Part shown: one piece after another, positions 41,675 to 50,246 of the stretch
How positions within the stretch are numbered: position 1 is the stretch's first letter
Layout: the number at the start of each line of letters is the position of its first letter
Source: Merdimonas sp963929015
GTDB lineage: Bacteria; Bacillota; Clostridia; Lachnospirales; Lachnospiraceae
Assembly: GCF_963929015.1 (NCBI RefSeq)
Contig: NZ_CAWVHE010000003.1
Location: 310,001-374,000, forward strand
Reading direction: 5' to 3'
Length of the DNA: 64,000 bases
The notes under the pieces: generated by a model
Seen by the model: the letters and a program-made list of their open reading frames with translations, nothing else
What the model was told of the DNA's origin: nothing
Databases searched by the model: none
Position numbers and translations under genes: made by a program

Positions 41675-43012
41675 ATGAGAGAAAAGTATGAATCGCTGCC
41701 GCTGGCTACTTTGAAGGATCTTGCAAAAGCAAGAGGCATCAAAGGTGTTTCTGTCATGAAAAAGGCAGAAGTGGTAGAGCGGATGCTGGAAGAAGATGAG
41801 AAAGAGAAGCAGGCGGAGAGAGAGGCGGTAAAGGAGATGTCCGCCAATACAGGAGATAAAGATATCCATGATATTGACAAGCTTGACAGCGGCGTGAAGG
41901 CGCGGGGGATCCTGGAAGTAATGCCGGACGGCTACGGTTTTATCAGAAGCGCCAATTATCTTCCGGGAGAAAATGACGTGTATGTGTCTCCTTCCCAGAT
42001 CCGCAAGTTTAATCTGAAGACGGGGGATATTCTGGAAGGACATACCCGCATTAAGACACAGCAGGAGAAGTTCAGCGCTCTGTTATATCTGACAAAGATT
42101 AATGAGATCGATCCCATGAAGGCGGTGCGGCGGTCAAATTTTGAGGATATGACTCCGATCTTTCCTGATGAGAGACTGCGGCTGGAGTGTGGAAAGACAA
42201 GCACAGCCATGCGGATCGTGGATCTTCTTTCGCCCATCGGAAAAGGACAAAGAGGAATGATCGTATCTCCGCCAAAAGCCGGAAAGACGACGCTTTTAAA
42301 GCAGGTAGCGCTGTCTGTCAGAAAGAATAATCCGGAGATCCATCTTCTGATCCTGCTGATCGATGAACGGCCGGAAGAAGTCACAGATATTAAGGAAACC
42401 ATTGAAGGAGAAAATGTAGAGGTGATCTATTCTACCTTTGACGAACTGCCAGAGCATCACAAGAGAGTCTCCGAGATGGTGATCGAGAGGGCAAAAAGGC
42501 TGGTGGAGCATAAGAAGGATGTTATGATCCTTCTGGACAGTATCACAAGACTGACCAGGGCCTATAATCTGACAGTTCCGCCTTCAGGCAGAACCCTGTC
42601 CGGCGGTCTGGATCCGGCAGCCCTTCATACGCCGAAGCGTTTTTTTGGCGCGGCCAGAAATATGAGAGAGGGCGGAAGCCTGACAATCCTGGCTACAGCG
42701 CTTGTGGATACCGGCAGTAAGATGGACGATGTGATCTACGAAGAGTTTAAGGGAACCGGTAATATGGAACTGGTGCTTGACCGCAAGCTTTCTGAACGCA
42801 GAATGTTCCCTGCAGTGGATATCCATAAGTCCGGGACCAGACGGGAAGACCTTCTTCTTTCCCCGGAGGAGCAGGAAGCTGTGGATACCATGCGCCGTGC
42901 GCTGAACGGCATGCGTGCAGAAGAAGTGGCGGACAACATCCTTAATATGTTCAGCAGGACCCGAAATAATGCGGAATTAATTCAAATGGTAAAAAAGACA
43001 AAATTAATCTAG
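41675..43012 (+). CDS. rho: Transcription termination factor Rho
   Basis: Rho, 445 residues, hexameric RNA helicase. The N-terminus (LPLATLKDLAKARGIKGVS) is the Rho_N helix bundle. The RNA-binding cold-shock fold follows (GILEVMPDGYGFIR). Walker A is SPPKAGKTTLL, Walker B LILLIDERPEEV, the Q-loop LTVPPSGRTLSGGLD and R-loop GSLTILATALVDTGSKMD. The acidic insert between the N-terminal and RNA-binding domains is short. ATG 41675 follows AAAGGATGG; the open frame extends upstream to 41621. Confidence 0.96.
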   Translation: MREKYESLPLATLKDLAKARGIKGVSVMKKAEVVERMLEEDEKEKQAEREAVKEMSANTGDKDIHDIDKLDSGVKARGILEVMPDGYGFIRSANYLPGENDVYVSPSQIRKFNLKTGDILEGHTRIKTQQEKFSALLYLTKINEIDPMKAVRRSNFEDMTPIFPDERLRLECGKTSTAMRIVDLLSPIGKGQRGMIVSPPKAGKTTLLKQVALSVRKNNPEIHLLILLIDERPEEVTDIKETIEGENVEVIYSTFDELPEHHKRVSEMVIERAKRLVEHKKDVMILLDSITRLTRAYNLTVPPSGRTLSGGLDPAALHTPKRFFGAARNMREGGSLTILATALVDTGSKMDDVIYEEFKGTGNMELVLDRKLSERRMFPAVDIHKSGTRREDLLLSPEEQEAVDTMRRALNGMRAEEVADNILNMFSRTRNNAELIQMVKKTKLI

Positions 43013-43019
43013 ACAATAA

Positions 43020-43038
43020 TTGACATTTATGCTATGAT
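43020..43038 (+). promoter_or_regulatory. Candidate rpmE promoter
   Basis: TTGACA at 43020-43025 and TGCTATGAT at 43030-43038 are each promoter-like, but their spacing is too short to form one promoter. TATAGC follows the TTGACA at 15 bp. Two overlapping signals are possible. A small CGCG stem at about 43068-43084 lies in the leader. Confidence 0.3.
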
Positions 43039-43112
43039 TATATAGCTGTTTAGAAAAAATAGAGATCGCGTTTTCAAAGCGCGGCTGACAAAATAAAGAA
43101 GAGGTGAAAATC

Positions 43113-43316
43113 ATGAAAGAAGGAATCCATCCGGCATATCATCAGGCAACTGTAACTTGTAACTGTGGAAATACATTTGTGACAGGTTCTACCAGCGAGG
43201 ACATCCATGTGGAGATCTGTTCCAAATGCCATCCGTTCTATACCGGACAGCAGAAAGCTGCACAGGCACGCGGCCGTGTAGATAAGTTCAACAAGAAATA
43301 CGGAATGGGCAAATAA
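43113..43316 (+). CDS. rpmE: 50S ribosomal protein L31 (zinc-binding type)
   Basis: A 67-residue ribosomal protein. MKEGIHPAYHQATVTCNCG and CSKCHPFYTGQQK hold the Cys of the zinc-binding (C+) form, as opposed to the zinc-free paralogue. The start ATG 43113 follows GAAGAGG. The order rho-rpmE is common in Firmicutes. It ends at a clear terminator. Confidence 0.97.
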   Translation: MKEGIHPAYHQATVTCNCGNTFVTGSTSEDIHVEICSKCHPFYTGQQKAAQARGRVDKFNKKYGMGK

Positions 43317-43329
43317 GCTTACAAGTGAC

Positions 43330-43360
43330 GGGTTGAGGTGAAAATCTCAACCCTTTGTTT
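43330..43360 (+). terminator. Terminator after rpmE
   Basis: GGGTTGAG (43330-43337) pairs with CTCAACCC (43346-43353), followed by TTTGTTTGT. A second short stem, CCGGAAG/CTTCCGG (43383-43409), lies further on before the DUF1385 gene. Confidence 0.85.
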
Positions 43361-43455
43361 GTATCGGCGGCCACATACAATCCCGGAAGGCGTTCACTGA
43401 AGCTTCCGGTGATTTTATCTGAGAAAAAAGAAGGCTTGCCGGAAAGGATAAGAAT

Positions 43456-44394
43456 ATGAAGTCATCAAACATTGGCGGACAGGCAGTGCTGGAAGGCATT
43501 ATGATGAAGCATCAGGATGAATACGCGGTTGCTGTGCGAAAGAGCGACGGCGAGATCGTGGTGGAAAAAGATGTCTATCACAGTATTGTCGGGAATGCAA
43601 AACAGCTGACCAGGATCCCCTTTGTACGGGGAATTTTTAATTTTATTGATTCTATGGTGCTGGGGATTAAGACACTGACATTTTCTGCTTCTTTCTTTGA
43701 GGAGGAAGAGGAAGAAGAAACATTGACGCAGGAGGAAGCAGAAAAGAGAGAAAAACAGGAAAAGTGGCTGATGCGGGGCACGGTTGCCTTTTCTGTAGTG
43801 GTTGCAGTGGCTATTTTCATGGTCCTGCCTTATTTTCTTTCTTCCTTTCTGGAACCAAGAGTGCCTTCTTACCATGTAAGAACCATTATTGAAGGATTTA
43901 TCCGGATCGGGATTTTCGTGCTGTATGTTCTTCTGATCTCGCGGATGGAAGATATACAGCGGACGTTTATGTATCACGGGGCGGAACACAAATGTATCAA
44001 TTGTATTGAGCATGGGCTTCCGCTTACTGTAGAAAATGTGCGGATCAGTTCCAGACAGCATAAGCGCTGCGGTACCAGTTTTTTGTTCTTTGTGCTGGCG
44101 ATCAGTATTATTTTGCTGTTTCTGGTCCAGGTGGAATCCACGGGGATGCGGGTGCTGATCCGGATTCTGCTGCTTCCGGTGATCGCAGGTATTTCCTACG
44201 AAGTGTTGAAGCTTGCGGGAAATTCCGACAACCCGGTGATCAATCTGTTAAGTAAGCCGGGGCTTGCCATTCAGAAGCTGACTACCAAAGAACCGGATGA
44301 TTCCATGATCGAAGTTGCGATACAGGCTGTGGAAGCTGTCTTTGACTGGAGAGCGTATGAAAGAGAAAATTTTGACACTGCGGGAAATGTATAA
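43456..44394 (+). CDS. DUF1385 family membrane protein (YqhQ-like)
   Basis: A 312-residue protein. The conserved start GGQAVLEGIMMKHQ and the block YHGAEHKCINCIEHG followed by RCGTSFLF define DUF1385; the His and Cys cluster there looks like a metal site. Membrane helices lie at about residues 110-130, 150-165 and 210-250, with an acidic linker (EEEEEEETLTQEE). It is part of the conserved rpmE-DUF1385-prmC-prfA order. Function unknown. Confidence 0.9.
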   Translation: MKSSNIGGQAVLEGIMMKHQDEYAVAVRKSDGEIVVEKDVYHSIVGNAKQLTRIPFVRGIFNFIDSMVLGIKTLTFSASFFEEEEEEETLTQEEAEKREKQEKWLMRGTVAFSVVVAVAIFMVLPYFLSSFLEPRVPSYHVRTIIEGFIRIGIFVLYVLLISRMEDIQRTFMYHGAEHKCINCIEHGLPLTVENVRISSRQHKRCGTSFLFFVLAISIILLFLVQVESTGMRVLIRILLLPVIAGISYEVLKLAGNSDNPVINLLSKPGLAIQKLTTKEPDDSMIEVAIQAVEAVFDWRAYERENFDTAGNV

Positions 44395-45220
44395 AGAAGG
44401 AGCAGATGATCTTGCCCGGGCGGGCATCCGGGATGCCGGGACGGACGCGTGGTATCTTCTGGAATATGTGACAGGTATCAACAGGGCGTCATATTATGGA
44501 TCACCGGATCGCGAACTGTCCCGGGAAGAGGAAGAAAGATACCGGGATCTGCTGAAAAAAAGAGCCGGACATCTTCCGCTCCAGCATATTACCGGGGAAC
44601 AGGCGTTTATGGGATTTACATTTCTTGTAAATGAAAATGTGCTGATCCCGCGGCAGGATACAGAAGTGCTGGTGGAAGAAGCGCTTACGCACCTGAAATC
44701 AGGAATGGAGGTTCTGGATCTCTGCACCGGTTCCGGCTGTATTCTGATCAGTCTTTTGAAATTGTGTCAGGAGATTACAGGAACCGGGAGCGATATTTCC
44801 GAAAAAGCTCTGGAGACTGCCGAAGAAAACGGACGCCGTCTGGGCGTGGAGGAACGGGTGAAATGGGTAAAAAGCGACTTGTTTGACCGGCTTTCCGGAA
44901 GCTATGATCTGATTGTATCGAATCCGCCTTATATCCGGACGGAAGTGATCGAGGAACTGCAGGAAGAAGTCCGGCTTCACGACCCCAGGATCGCGCTGGA
45001 CGGCAGGGAGGACGGCCTGTTCTTTTACCGGCAGATTGCCCGGGAGAGCAGGAAGTATATGAAACAGGACGGATGGCTGGCCCTGGAGATCGGTCATGAT
45101 CAGGCGGAAGCGGTGGCCGGGTTACTTGACGATGCAGGTTATACGCAGATACAGGTAAAAAAAGACCTGGCAGGTCTTGACCGTGTGGTGACGGGAAGGT
45201 ACAATAAAAATTGCGCTTAG
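44357..45220 (+). CDS. prmC: Peptide chain release factor N5-glutamine methyltransferase
   Basis: PrmC, 287 residues, methylates the Gln of the GGQ motif in release factors. It has the helical N-terminal domain, SAM site VLDLCTGSGCILISLLKL, and catalytic NPPY motif in IVSNPPYIR. ATG 44357 follows GGAGAG and overlaps the end of DUF1385 by 38 bases; earlier in-frame codons lie inside DUF1385. Its substrate gene prfA follows after 19 bases. Confidence 0.95.
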   Translation: MKEKILTLREMYKEGADDLARAGIRDAGTDAWYLLEYVTGINRASYYGSPDRELSREEEERYRDLLKKRAGHLPLQHITGEQAFMGFTFLVNENVLIPRQDTEVLVEEALTHLKSGMEVLDLCTGSGCILISLLKLCQEITGTGSDISEKALETAEENGRRLGVEERVKWVKSDLFDRLSGSYDLIVSNPPYIRTEVIEELQEEVRLHDPRIALDGREDGLFFYRQIARESRKYMKQDGWLALEIGHDQAEAVAGLLDDAGYTQIQVKKDLAGLDRVVTGRYNKNCA

Positions 45221-45239
45221 TAATGAAGGAGGAAGACTC

Positions 45240-46310
45240 ATGTTTGATAAATTAGAAGATCTGGTCATCCGGCTGGAGGAGATCTTAAGTGAATTGCAGG
45301 AGCCGGATGTAGCCAACGATCAGAACAGATTTCGTAAACTGATGAAAGAACAGAACGATCTTACACCGATCGTTGAGGCTTATCAGGAATATAAATCCTA
45401 CAAACAGGCGATTGACGACAGTCTGGAGATGCTGGAGGAAGAGTCTGACGAGGAGATGCGGGAACTGGCCAAAGAGGAGCTGAATGAAGCAAAGGCCAGA
45501 GTCGAGGAGCTGGAGCATGAGCTGAAGATCCTGCTGCTTCCCAAAGATCCTAACGATGAGAAAAATGTTGTGGTTGAGATCCGGGCAGGGGCCGGTGGAG
45601 ATGAGGCTGCTCTTTTTGCCGCGGAGATTTACCGGATGTACCTGCATTATGCAGAGAGCCAGCACTGGAAGGTAGAGCTGGTAGAATGTGAGGAGATCGG
45701 GATCGGCGGCATGAAGAATGTTACCTTTATGATCGATGGAAAGGGCGCGTATTCCAAGATGAAATACGAGTCCGGGGTACACAGGGTACAAAGAGTGCCG
45801 GAGACAGAATCCGGCGGACGGATCCACACATCAACGATTACTGTGGCGGTGATGCCGGAAGCAGAAGATGTGGATATCCAGATTGATGAAAAAGACATCC
45901 GCATCGACGTAATGCGTGCTTCCGGAAACGGAGGACAGTGTGTTAATACTACGGACTCTGCGGTTCGTCTGACGCATTATCCGACCGGTATCGTCATTTA
46001 CAGCCAGACCGAGAAATCCCAGCTGCAGAATAAGGAAAAAGCGTTTGCCCTGCTCCGGGCAAAACTCTATGATCTGGAGTGCCAGAAACGTCACGATGCA
46101 GAAGCGGAGGCCAGAAAGAGCCAGATCGGAACCGGAGACCGGTCCGAAAAAATCCGTACTTATAATTTCCCGCAGGGACGAGTGACCGATCACCGGATCG
46201 GGTTGACTTTGTATAAGCTGGACAAGATCATGAACGGAGATATCCAGGAGATCATTGATGCCTGCATCGCAGCTGATCAGGCCGCCAAACTCGCAAATAT
46301 GAACGAATAA
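45240..46310 (+). CDS. prfA: Peptide chain release factor 1
   Basis: RF1, 356 residues, reads UAA and UAG. The catalytic GGQ is in RASGNGGQCVNTTDSAVR (Gln near 231); His after GGQ in many species is Cys here. Codon-recognition segment lies before it within domain 2. The coiled N-terminal domain (LELEHELKILLLPKDPND-like) is intact. Start follows AAGGAGG. It is the last gene of its operon and ends in a strong hairpin. Confidence 0.96.
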   Translation: MFDKLEDLVIRLEEILSELQEPDVANDQNRFRKLMKEQNDLTPIVEAYQEYKSYKQAIDDSLEMLEEESDEEMRELAKEELNEAKARVEELEHELKILLLPKDPNDEKNVVVEIRAGAGGDEAALFAAEIYRMYLHYAESQHWKVELVECEEIGIGGMKNVTFMIDGKGAYSKMKYESGVHRVQRVPETESGGRIHTSTITVAVMPEAEDVDIQIDEKDIRIDVMRASGNGGQCVNTTDSAVRLTHYPTGIVIYSQTEKSQLQNKEKAFALLRAKLYDLECQKRHDAEAEARKSQIGTGDRSEKIRTYNFPQGRVTDHRIGLTLYKLDKIMNGDIQEIIDACIAADQAAKLANMNE

Positions 46311-46320
46311 GCACGAACGC

Positions 46321-46378
46321 ACCGTCAATAAAGAGGGATCGCGCAAGTTTACTTGCGGCGGTTCCTCTTTTTGACGGT
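46321..46378. terminator. Terminator after prfA
   Basis: A three-tier inverted repeat: ACCGTCAA/TTGACGGT (46321-46328, 46371-46378), AAAGAGG/CCTCTTT (46330-46336, 46364-46370) and an inner CGCAAGT/ACTTGCG. The T run is part of the descending arm. Confidence 0.85.
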
Positions 46379-46406
46379 ATGTGAGTGTAAACGAACACCG
46401 AAAAAT

Positions 46407-46437
46407 GCGTATATATAGACAAAATCTATATATACGC
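46407..46437. repeat. Perfect 13-bp inverted repeat upstream of the TVP38 operon
   Basis: GCGTATATATAGA and TCTATATATACGC flank the 5-base loop CAAAA. T runs lie on both sides, so it could terminate transcription, but it lies after the prfA terminator and before a promoter, a place that also suits an operator. Confidence 0.6.
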
Positions 46438-46458
46438 CCTTTTATTATATTTATCTGT

Positions 46459-46488
46459 TAGACATGTCTGAAAGAAAAAATGTAAAAT
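46459..46488 (+). promoter_or_regulatory. Promoter of the TVP38/Fe-S operon with palindromes
   Basis: TAGACA (46459-46464), 18-bp spacer, TAAAAT (46483-46488). The palindrome AGACATGTCT (46460-46469) covers the -35. Another, TGACTAGTCA (46533-46542), lies in the leader and resembles MarR-type sites. Confidence 0.45.
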
Positions 46489-46559
46489 AAAAGTAGTTGT
46501 GATTTTTGTGGGAAAGGAACAAAAAAGTTTATTGACTAGTCACAGAAAGGACCGGTAAT

Positions 46560-47243
46560 GTGAAAAATAAGAAATTGTGGATTTTCATTGGTCTGGTGGT
46601 TCTGATCATGGTTCTGAACCATATGTTCGGATGGTCCGCTTATCTGGGAGATCCCGGGAGCCTGGATTTCCTGGAACAGCTGATCCGGGAAAATATGGCG
46701 GGCGCGATAGGAATCTATCTGGCAGTCACCGTGATCGGCAGCGTAGTGCTGGCTTTGCCGGGCGTAACATTTGCTGTTCTGGCAGGTCTTTTGTTTGGAC
46801 CGGCGCTCGGGACGTTTCTGTGTGTAGTGGCAGCGACTGCGGGGGCTGTTCTTGCATTTCTGGCAGGACGTTTTTTCCTTCGGGACAGTATCCGTCCGGC
46901 GGCGATGAAGAATAAGTATTTGAAAAAATGGTTATTTGATGAAACGGGAAAAAATCAGCTGTTTGTTCTGATGATTACCAGACTGGTACCGGTATTTCCT
47001 TATAATCTGCAGAATTTTGCTTATGGAGTGACAGATATCCGGTTTGGAACGTATACAGTTGGTTCCTTTCTGTTTATGATCCCGGGCACGGCCATGTATA
47101 CCATAGGTACGGCTGGTCTTGCGGACGCCGGAAACCGGACGTTGTATATCGGGCTGGCGCTTTTGATCGCGGCAGCGGTGATCGTGGTGGGAATGCTTCT
47201 GAAAAAGAAATACATCGTGGAGGAGACAGATGGAGAGAAATAG
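46560..47243 (+). CDS. TVP38/TMEM64 (DedA-like) membrane protein 1
   Basis: A 227-residue protein of about five membrane helices. The SNARE-assoc/VTT core is visible: LPGVTFAVLAGLLFGPALGT, then RLVPVFPYNLQNFAYGVTDI, with the conserved Arg and Pro. GTG 46560 is the start, with AAAGGA upstream; the nearby ATG 46558 runs into a stop at once. It overlaps the Fe-S protein gene by 14 bases. DedA/TVP38 members are linked to lipid scrambling and envelope homeostasis; this one's role is unknown. Confidence 0.88.
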   Translation: MKNKKLWIFIGLVVLIMVLNHMFGWSAYLGDPGSLDFLEQLIRENMAGAIGIYLAVTVIGSVVLALPGVTFAVLAGLLFGPALGTFLCVVAATAGAVLAFLAGRFFLRDSIRPAAMKNKYLKKWLFDETGKNQLFVLMITRLVPVFPYNLQNFAYGVTDIRFGTYTVGSFLFMIPGTAMYTIGTAGLADAGNRTLYIGLALLIAAAVIVVGMLLKKKYIVEETDGEK

Positions 47244-48225
47244 AGCAAAGACTTCGGGATTTCCCGGGGCGGAGGCATGTGTACACTGCCATCTGTGCCG
47301 GAAACATTGCGGCTTTTTGAAGAAATATCAGATCGATATCGGAGATACAGATAAGCTTCGGAGTCTTTCATACCACTGCTTTTTATGTGGGACCTGTACC
47401 GGCGTTTGCCCAAAAGGGATCGACGGCAGACAGATCATTCTTAATATGCGCCGGGCCCATGTGGCTGAATCCGGGAAAAAACCGGAAGGGTACCGGACGC
47501 TTCTGTGGGAGAAAGATCCGTATAAGTTTCGTAATTACAGAAAATCCAGTGGAAAATCTGTTTTTTTCCCGGGCTGTAATTTTCCGTCTTTTTATCCCCG
47601 GACCAATGCTTTTCTCACCCGTTTTTTGCAGGAAGAAGCCGGGATTGGCGTCATCTATGATTGTTGTGGGAAGCCGGTGGCAGAACTTGGAATGGAAGAA
47701 CGGGAGAAGGAGAGTATCCGGGAACTTGAGAAAAGACTTTCCAGAGAAGGGGTAGAAGAACTGATCGTTGTCTGTCCTAATTGTTATCACTTTCTCAAGG
47801 GGCGGATTGGGATTCGGGTTGTCAGTATCTACCAGAAACTGGAAGAGCTGGGAACCGGAAAGAAAAGCAGATGGATGAAAGTAAATAATAAAGGTGTTCC
47901 CATATTCCTTCCCTGTCCGGACCGGAGAGAAAAAGAAATTCTGGAAGATATCAAACCATTTCTGGAAGCGGAGCCACTTATCCGAAGGGATGTCCAGTGC
48001 TGCGGACTTGGCGGCTGCGGAGCCCGGAAAGAACCGGAGATTGCCGCACATATGACAGATCCGTTAAAAAATGAAGAACTGGTATATACATATTGCGCCT
48101 CCTGTTGTGGGAATCTTGCAAGGAAAGGGATACGGGTCAGGCATGTGCTTGTGGAGATTCTTGGAAACAAGGAAGAGCCGGATACAAAAAAATCCCTGAT
48201 CAACAGGGCAAAGTTAATATTTTAA
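47230..48225 (+). CDS. Fe-S binding protein with CCG domains (heterodisulfide reductase-like)
   Basis: A 331-residue cytosolic protein. Two ferredoxin-type clusters lie near the N-terminus (CVHCHLCRKHC and CFLCGTCTGVCPKG). Two CCG-like domains follow: PGCNF, YDCCGKPVAELG and VCPNCYHFLKG, then CCGLGGCGARKE and YCASCCGNLARKG. This is the electron-transfer layout of HdrD/GlpC/LutA-type subunits. No flavin subunit is adjacent; instead it is flanked and overlapped by two TVP38 proteins, which suggests a membrane partner. Confidence 0.85.
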   Translation: MERNRAKTSGFPGAEACVHCHLCRKHCGFLKKYQIDIGDTDKLRSLSYHCFLCGTCTGVCPKGIDGRQIILNMRRAHVAESGKKPEGYRTLLWEKDPYKFRNYRKSSGKSVFFPGCNFPSFYPRTNAFLTRFLQEEAGIGVIYDCCGKPVAELGMEEREKESIRELEKRLSREGVEELIVVCPNCYHFLKGRIGIRVVSIYQKLEELGTGKKSRWMKVNNKGVPIFLPCPDRREKEILEDIKPFLEAEPLIRRDVQCCGLGGCGARKEPEIAAHMTDPLKNEELVYTYCASCCGNLARKGIRVRHVLVEILGNKEEPDTKKSLINRAKLIF

Positions 48226-48236
48226 AAGGAGAAAAA

Positions 48237-48941
48237 ATGGAAATGAGAGAAAAAAGAAATTGGGGGAAAAAAATCGTGATCCTTGCAATCGCTGTGATCT
48301 GCGTTGCGGTGTATTTTCTGGTGCCGTCCGTAAACAGCGCCATGAACCGGGTGTTTGGAATGTTTGCCAGCGGAGATTTTGACGTGGTAAGGGATTTTGT
48401 GGCATCCTATGGCGCGTATGCAGCGGCGGTATCCTTTTTTCTGATGATTTTTCAGTCTGTGGCTGCGCCTCTTCCGGCGTTTCTTCTGACTCTTGCAAAC
48501 GCAAATCTTTTTGGATGGTGGCAGGGCGCGGTTCTTTCCTGGAGCAGCGCCATGGCCGGCGCTGCGGTCTGCTTTTTTATCGCGCGGATCCTGGGACGGG
48601 ATGTGGCAGAGAAGCTGACCAGCAAAGCGGGGATCGCTCAGATTGACACGTTTTTTGAAAAATACGGGAGGAATACGGTTCTGATCTGTCGGTTGCTTCC
48701 TTTTGTATCGTTTGATTTTGTCAGCTACGCAGCTGGACTAACTTCTATGTCTTTCCCGGCCTTTTTTATCGCTACCGGGATCGGACAGCTGCCGGCTACG
48801 ATCGTATATTCTTATGTGGGAGGCATGCTGACCGGCGGAGCGCAGCTTCTGATGACCGGACTTTTGATTTTATTTGCTTTATCAGCGCTGGTTGTAATGT
48901 TAAGAAAAATTTATATGGACCGGCAGAAAGCGAAATCATAA
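48237..48941 (+). CDS. TVP38/TMEM64 (DedA-like) membrane protein 2
   Basis: A 234-residue paralogue of the protein two genes upstream. It shows LPAFLLTLANANLFGWWQGA, an ARILGRDVAEKL loop and CRLLPFVSFDFVSYAAGLT, with the conserved Arg-x-x-P. ATG 48237 follows AAAGGAG, 11 bases after the Fe-S gene. The two TVP38 proteins differ clearly in sequence, so a recent tandem duplication is unlikely. Confidence 0.87.
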   Translation: MEMREKRNWGKKIVILAIAVICVAVYFLVPSVNSAMNRVFGMFASGDFDVVRDFVASYGAYAAAVSFFLMIFQSVAAPLPAFLLTLANANLFGWWQGAVLSWSSAMAGAAVCFFIARILGRDVAEKLTSKAGIAQIDTFFEKYGRNTVLICRLLPFVSFDFVSYAAGLTSMSFPAFFIATGIGQLPATIVYSYVGGMLTGGAQLLMTGLLILFALSALVVMLRKIYMDRQKAKS

Positions 48942-48991
48942 TTCCGAAAGAAAATCCGGATACAGACGATATGATTATGGTTTAAAATTGC

Positions 48992-49021
48992 TTGTAACAA
49001 CACCGGGAGTTATGCTATACT
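48992..49021 (+). promoter_or_regulatory. Promoter upstream of a small ORF
   Basis: TTGTAA (48992-48997), 18-bp spacer, TATACT (49016-49021) with an extended TGC before it. The small ORF starts 31 bases later. Confidence 0.5.
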
Positions 49022-49051
49022 ATACACAGATTTGATAAGGAGGGCGTACAA

Positions 49052-49135
49052 ATGGGCTGGAAAACACCATTTTTGATGATTCAAAAAGGCAGTTTTTTTG
49101 ATGTTCAGGCTATAAGTGCGCCAATTTTTAGATAA
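49052..49135 (+). CDS. Candidate 27-residue small protein
   Basis: ATG 49052 is preceded at 7 bases by AAGGAGGG and by an extended -10 promoter. It encodes MGWKTPFLMIQKGSFFDVQA followed by ISAPIFR. I do not recognise it. It may be a genuine small protein, a leader peptide for the following MFS gene, or the N-terminal remnant of a decayed gene. It is the only coding sign in the 269-base gap 48942-49210. Confidence 0.4.
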   Translation: MGWKTPFLMIQKGSFFDVQAISAPIFR

Positions 49136-49210
49136 ATCTGTCATTATGATCTGTAATTCTAAAATGGGCATTATTCTTGATTTTATGAATGACGATGAAA
49201 GGATAATGCT

Positions 49211-50246
49211 ATGAATATCAAAAAACAAATTTCCAGATTATATTTATATGAAATTGTCAGTGGCCTGCAGATTGTAGATGCTGTGTGGGTCTTTTTTCTG
49301 TTGGAACGGGGATTTTCTCTTGCACAGGTTGGAATCGCAGAAGGGGTTTTTCATGCGGTAAGCATGTGCTTTGAGATTCCAAGCGGTATGGTTTCAGATA
49401 CCATAGGGAGAAGAAAAAAACTATCTCAAAGTAGCCTCCAGACAGGATTTTCTGTATGAAGGGCTCTTTGCATTTGCGAATCTGATGAGTATTGTAACAG
49501 TAGCTATCGGATATCAAAAAGCATATTTTCTCTCGATCCTGCAGGGGATTTTATGTGCCTTTTGTGCATCTTTTCTGAAAGAAGCAATGGAAAGTGAACG
49601 AACTTTCGGAAAAAGCCGGACACCTGCCGACCTGTTTCGGGAAATCGGAGCGCATTTTCTTCAAACAGCTGCATTCCTGCGAAAAGTCCCGGAGACTGCC
49701 TGGCGTATGGCATATTCCGGCCTTATATCCGCGGCTGTGTATGTGGTCTACATGCTGCTTCAGGACCATCTGGTGGAGACCGGACTGGAACCGGGATTTC
49801 TCGGTATTCCGCTGCTTTTGATCTCTCTTTGTTCCATGGCCGGAGCTGTGCTGACAGAAAAAACCGGAAGAATGTCTCTCCGGTTCTTTTACCTGGCTGG
49901 TGGAATTCTGACAGGGATCTTCCTCTTTTTGAGCGGAAGAAATTCTCTGGTCGTTTCTGTAGCAGGAGCCGGCGCTGCCCGTTGTATCGGTGAAATGATC
50001 ATGCTTCGTACAGAGGCTGAAAACCAAAAAGATTTTTCCGGCAGTTCCAGAGCTACCATGGTATCGGTGGGAAGTATGGCTTATAGCATATTCATGGTGC
50101 TTTTAAGTCCGGCGGCTGGAATGGCTGCGGAAAAGTTCTCCATTTTGGCAGCCTTTTCCATGCTGGGACTTTTAACAGCGGCAGCCGGTCTGATCATGTT
50201 TGTCCGGCGTGCTGCTACAACTCAATCTCTTCCGCATGAGGAATAA
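49211..50246 (+). pseudogene. Decayed MFS transporter with internal deletion and frame change
   Basis: The first 82 codons (49211-49459) encode TM1-TM2 and the MFS loop motif PSGMVSDTIGRRKK, then run out of frame. From about 49430 another frame reads YLKVASRQDFLYEGLFAFAN and continues through 50246 with the later helices. The stretch normally joining the TM2-3 loop to the YLKVSSR-like segment is missing, so a deletion of several dozen codons plus frame change occurred near 49411-49432. An ATG at 49485 could start a fragment, but a working transporter is unlikely. Its end overlaps the potassium channel gene by 32 bp. Confidence 0.8.

Noticed and set aside
48093..48236. N-terminal extension of the second TVP38 protein
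   Set aside because: The stretch overlaps the end of the Fe-S gene in another frame; AAAGGAG marks ATG 48237.
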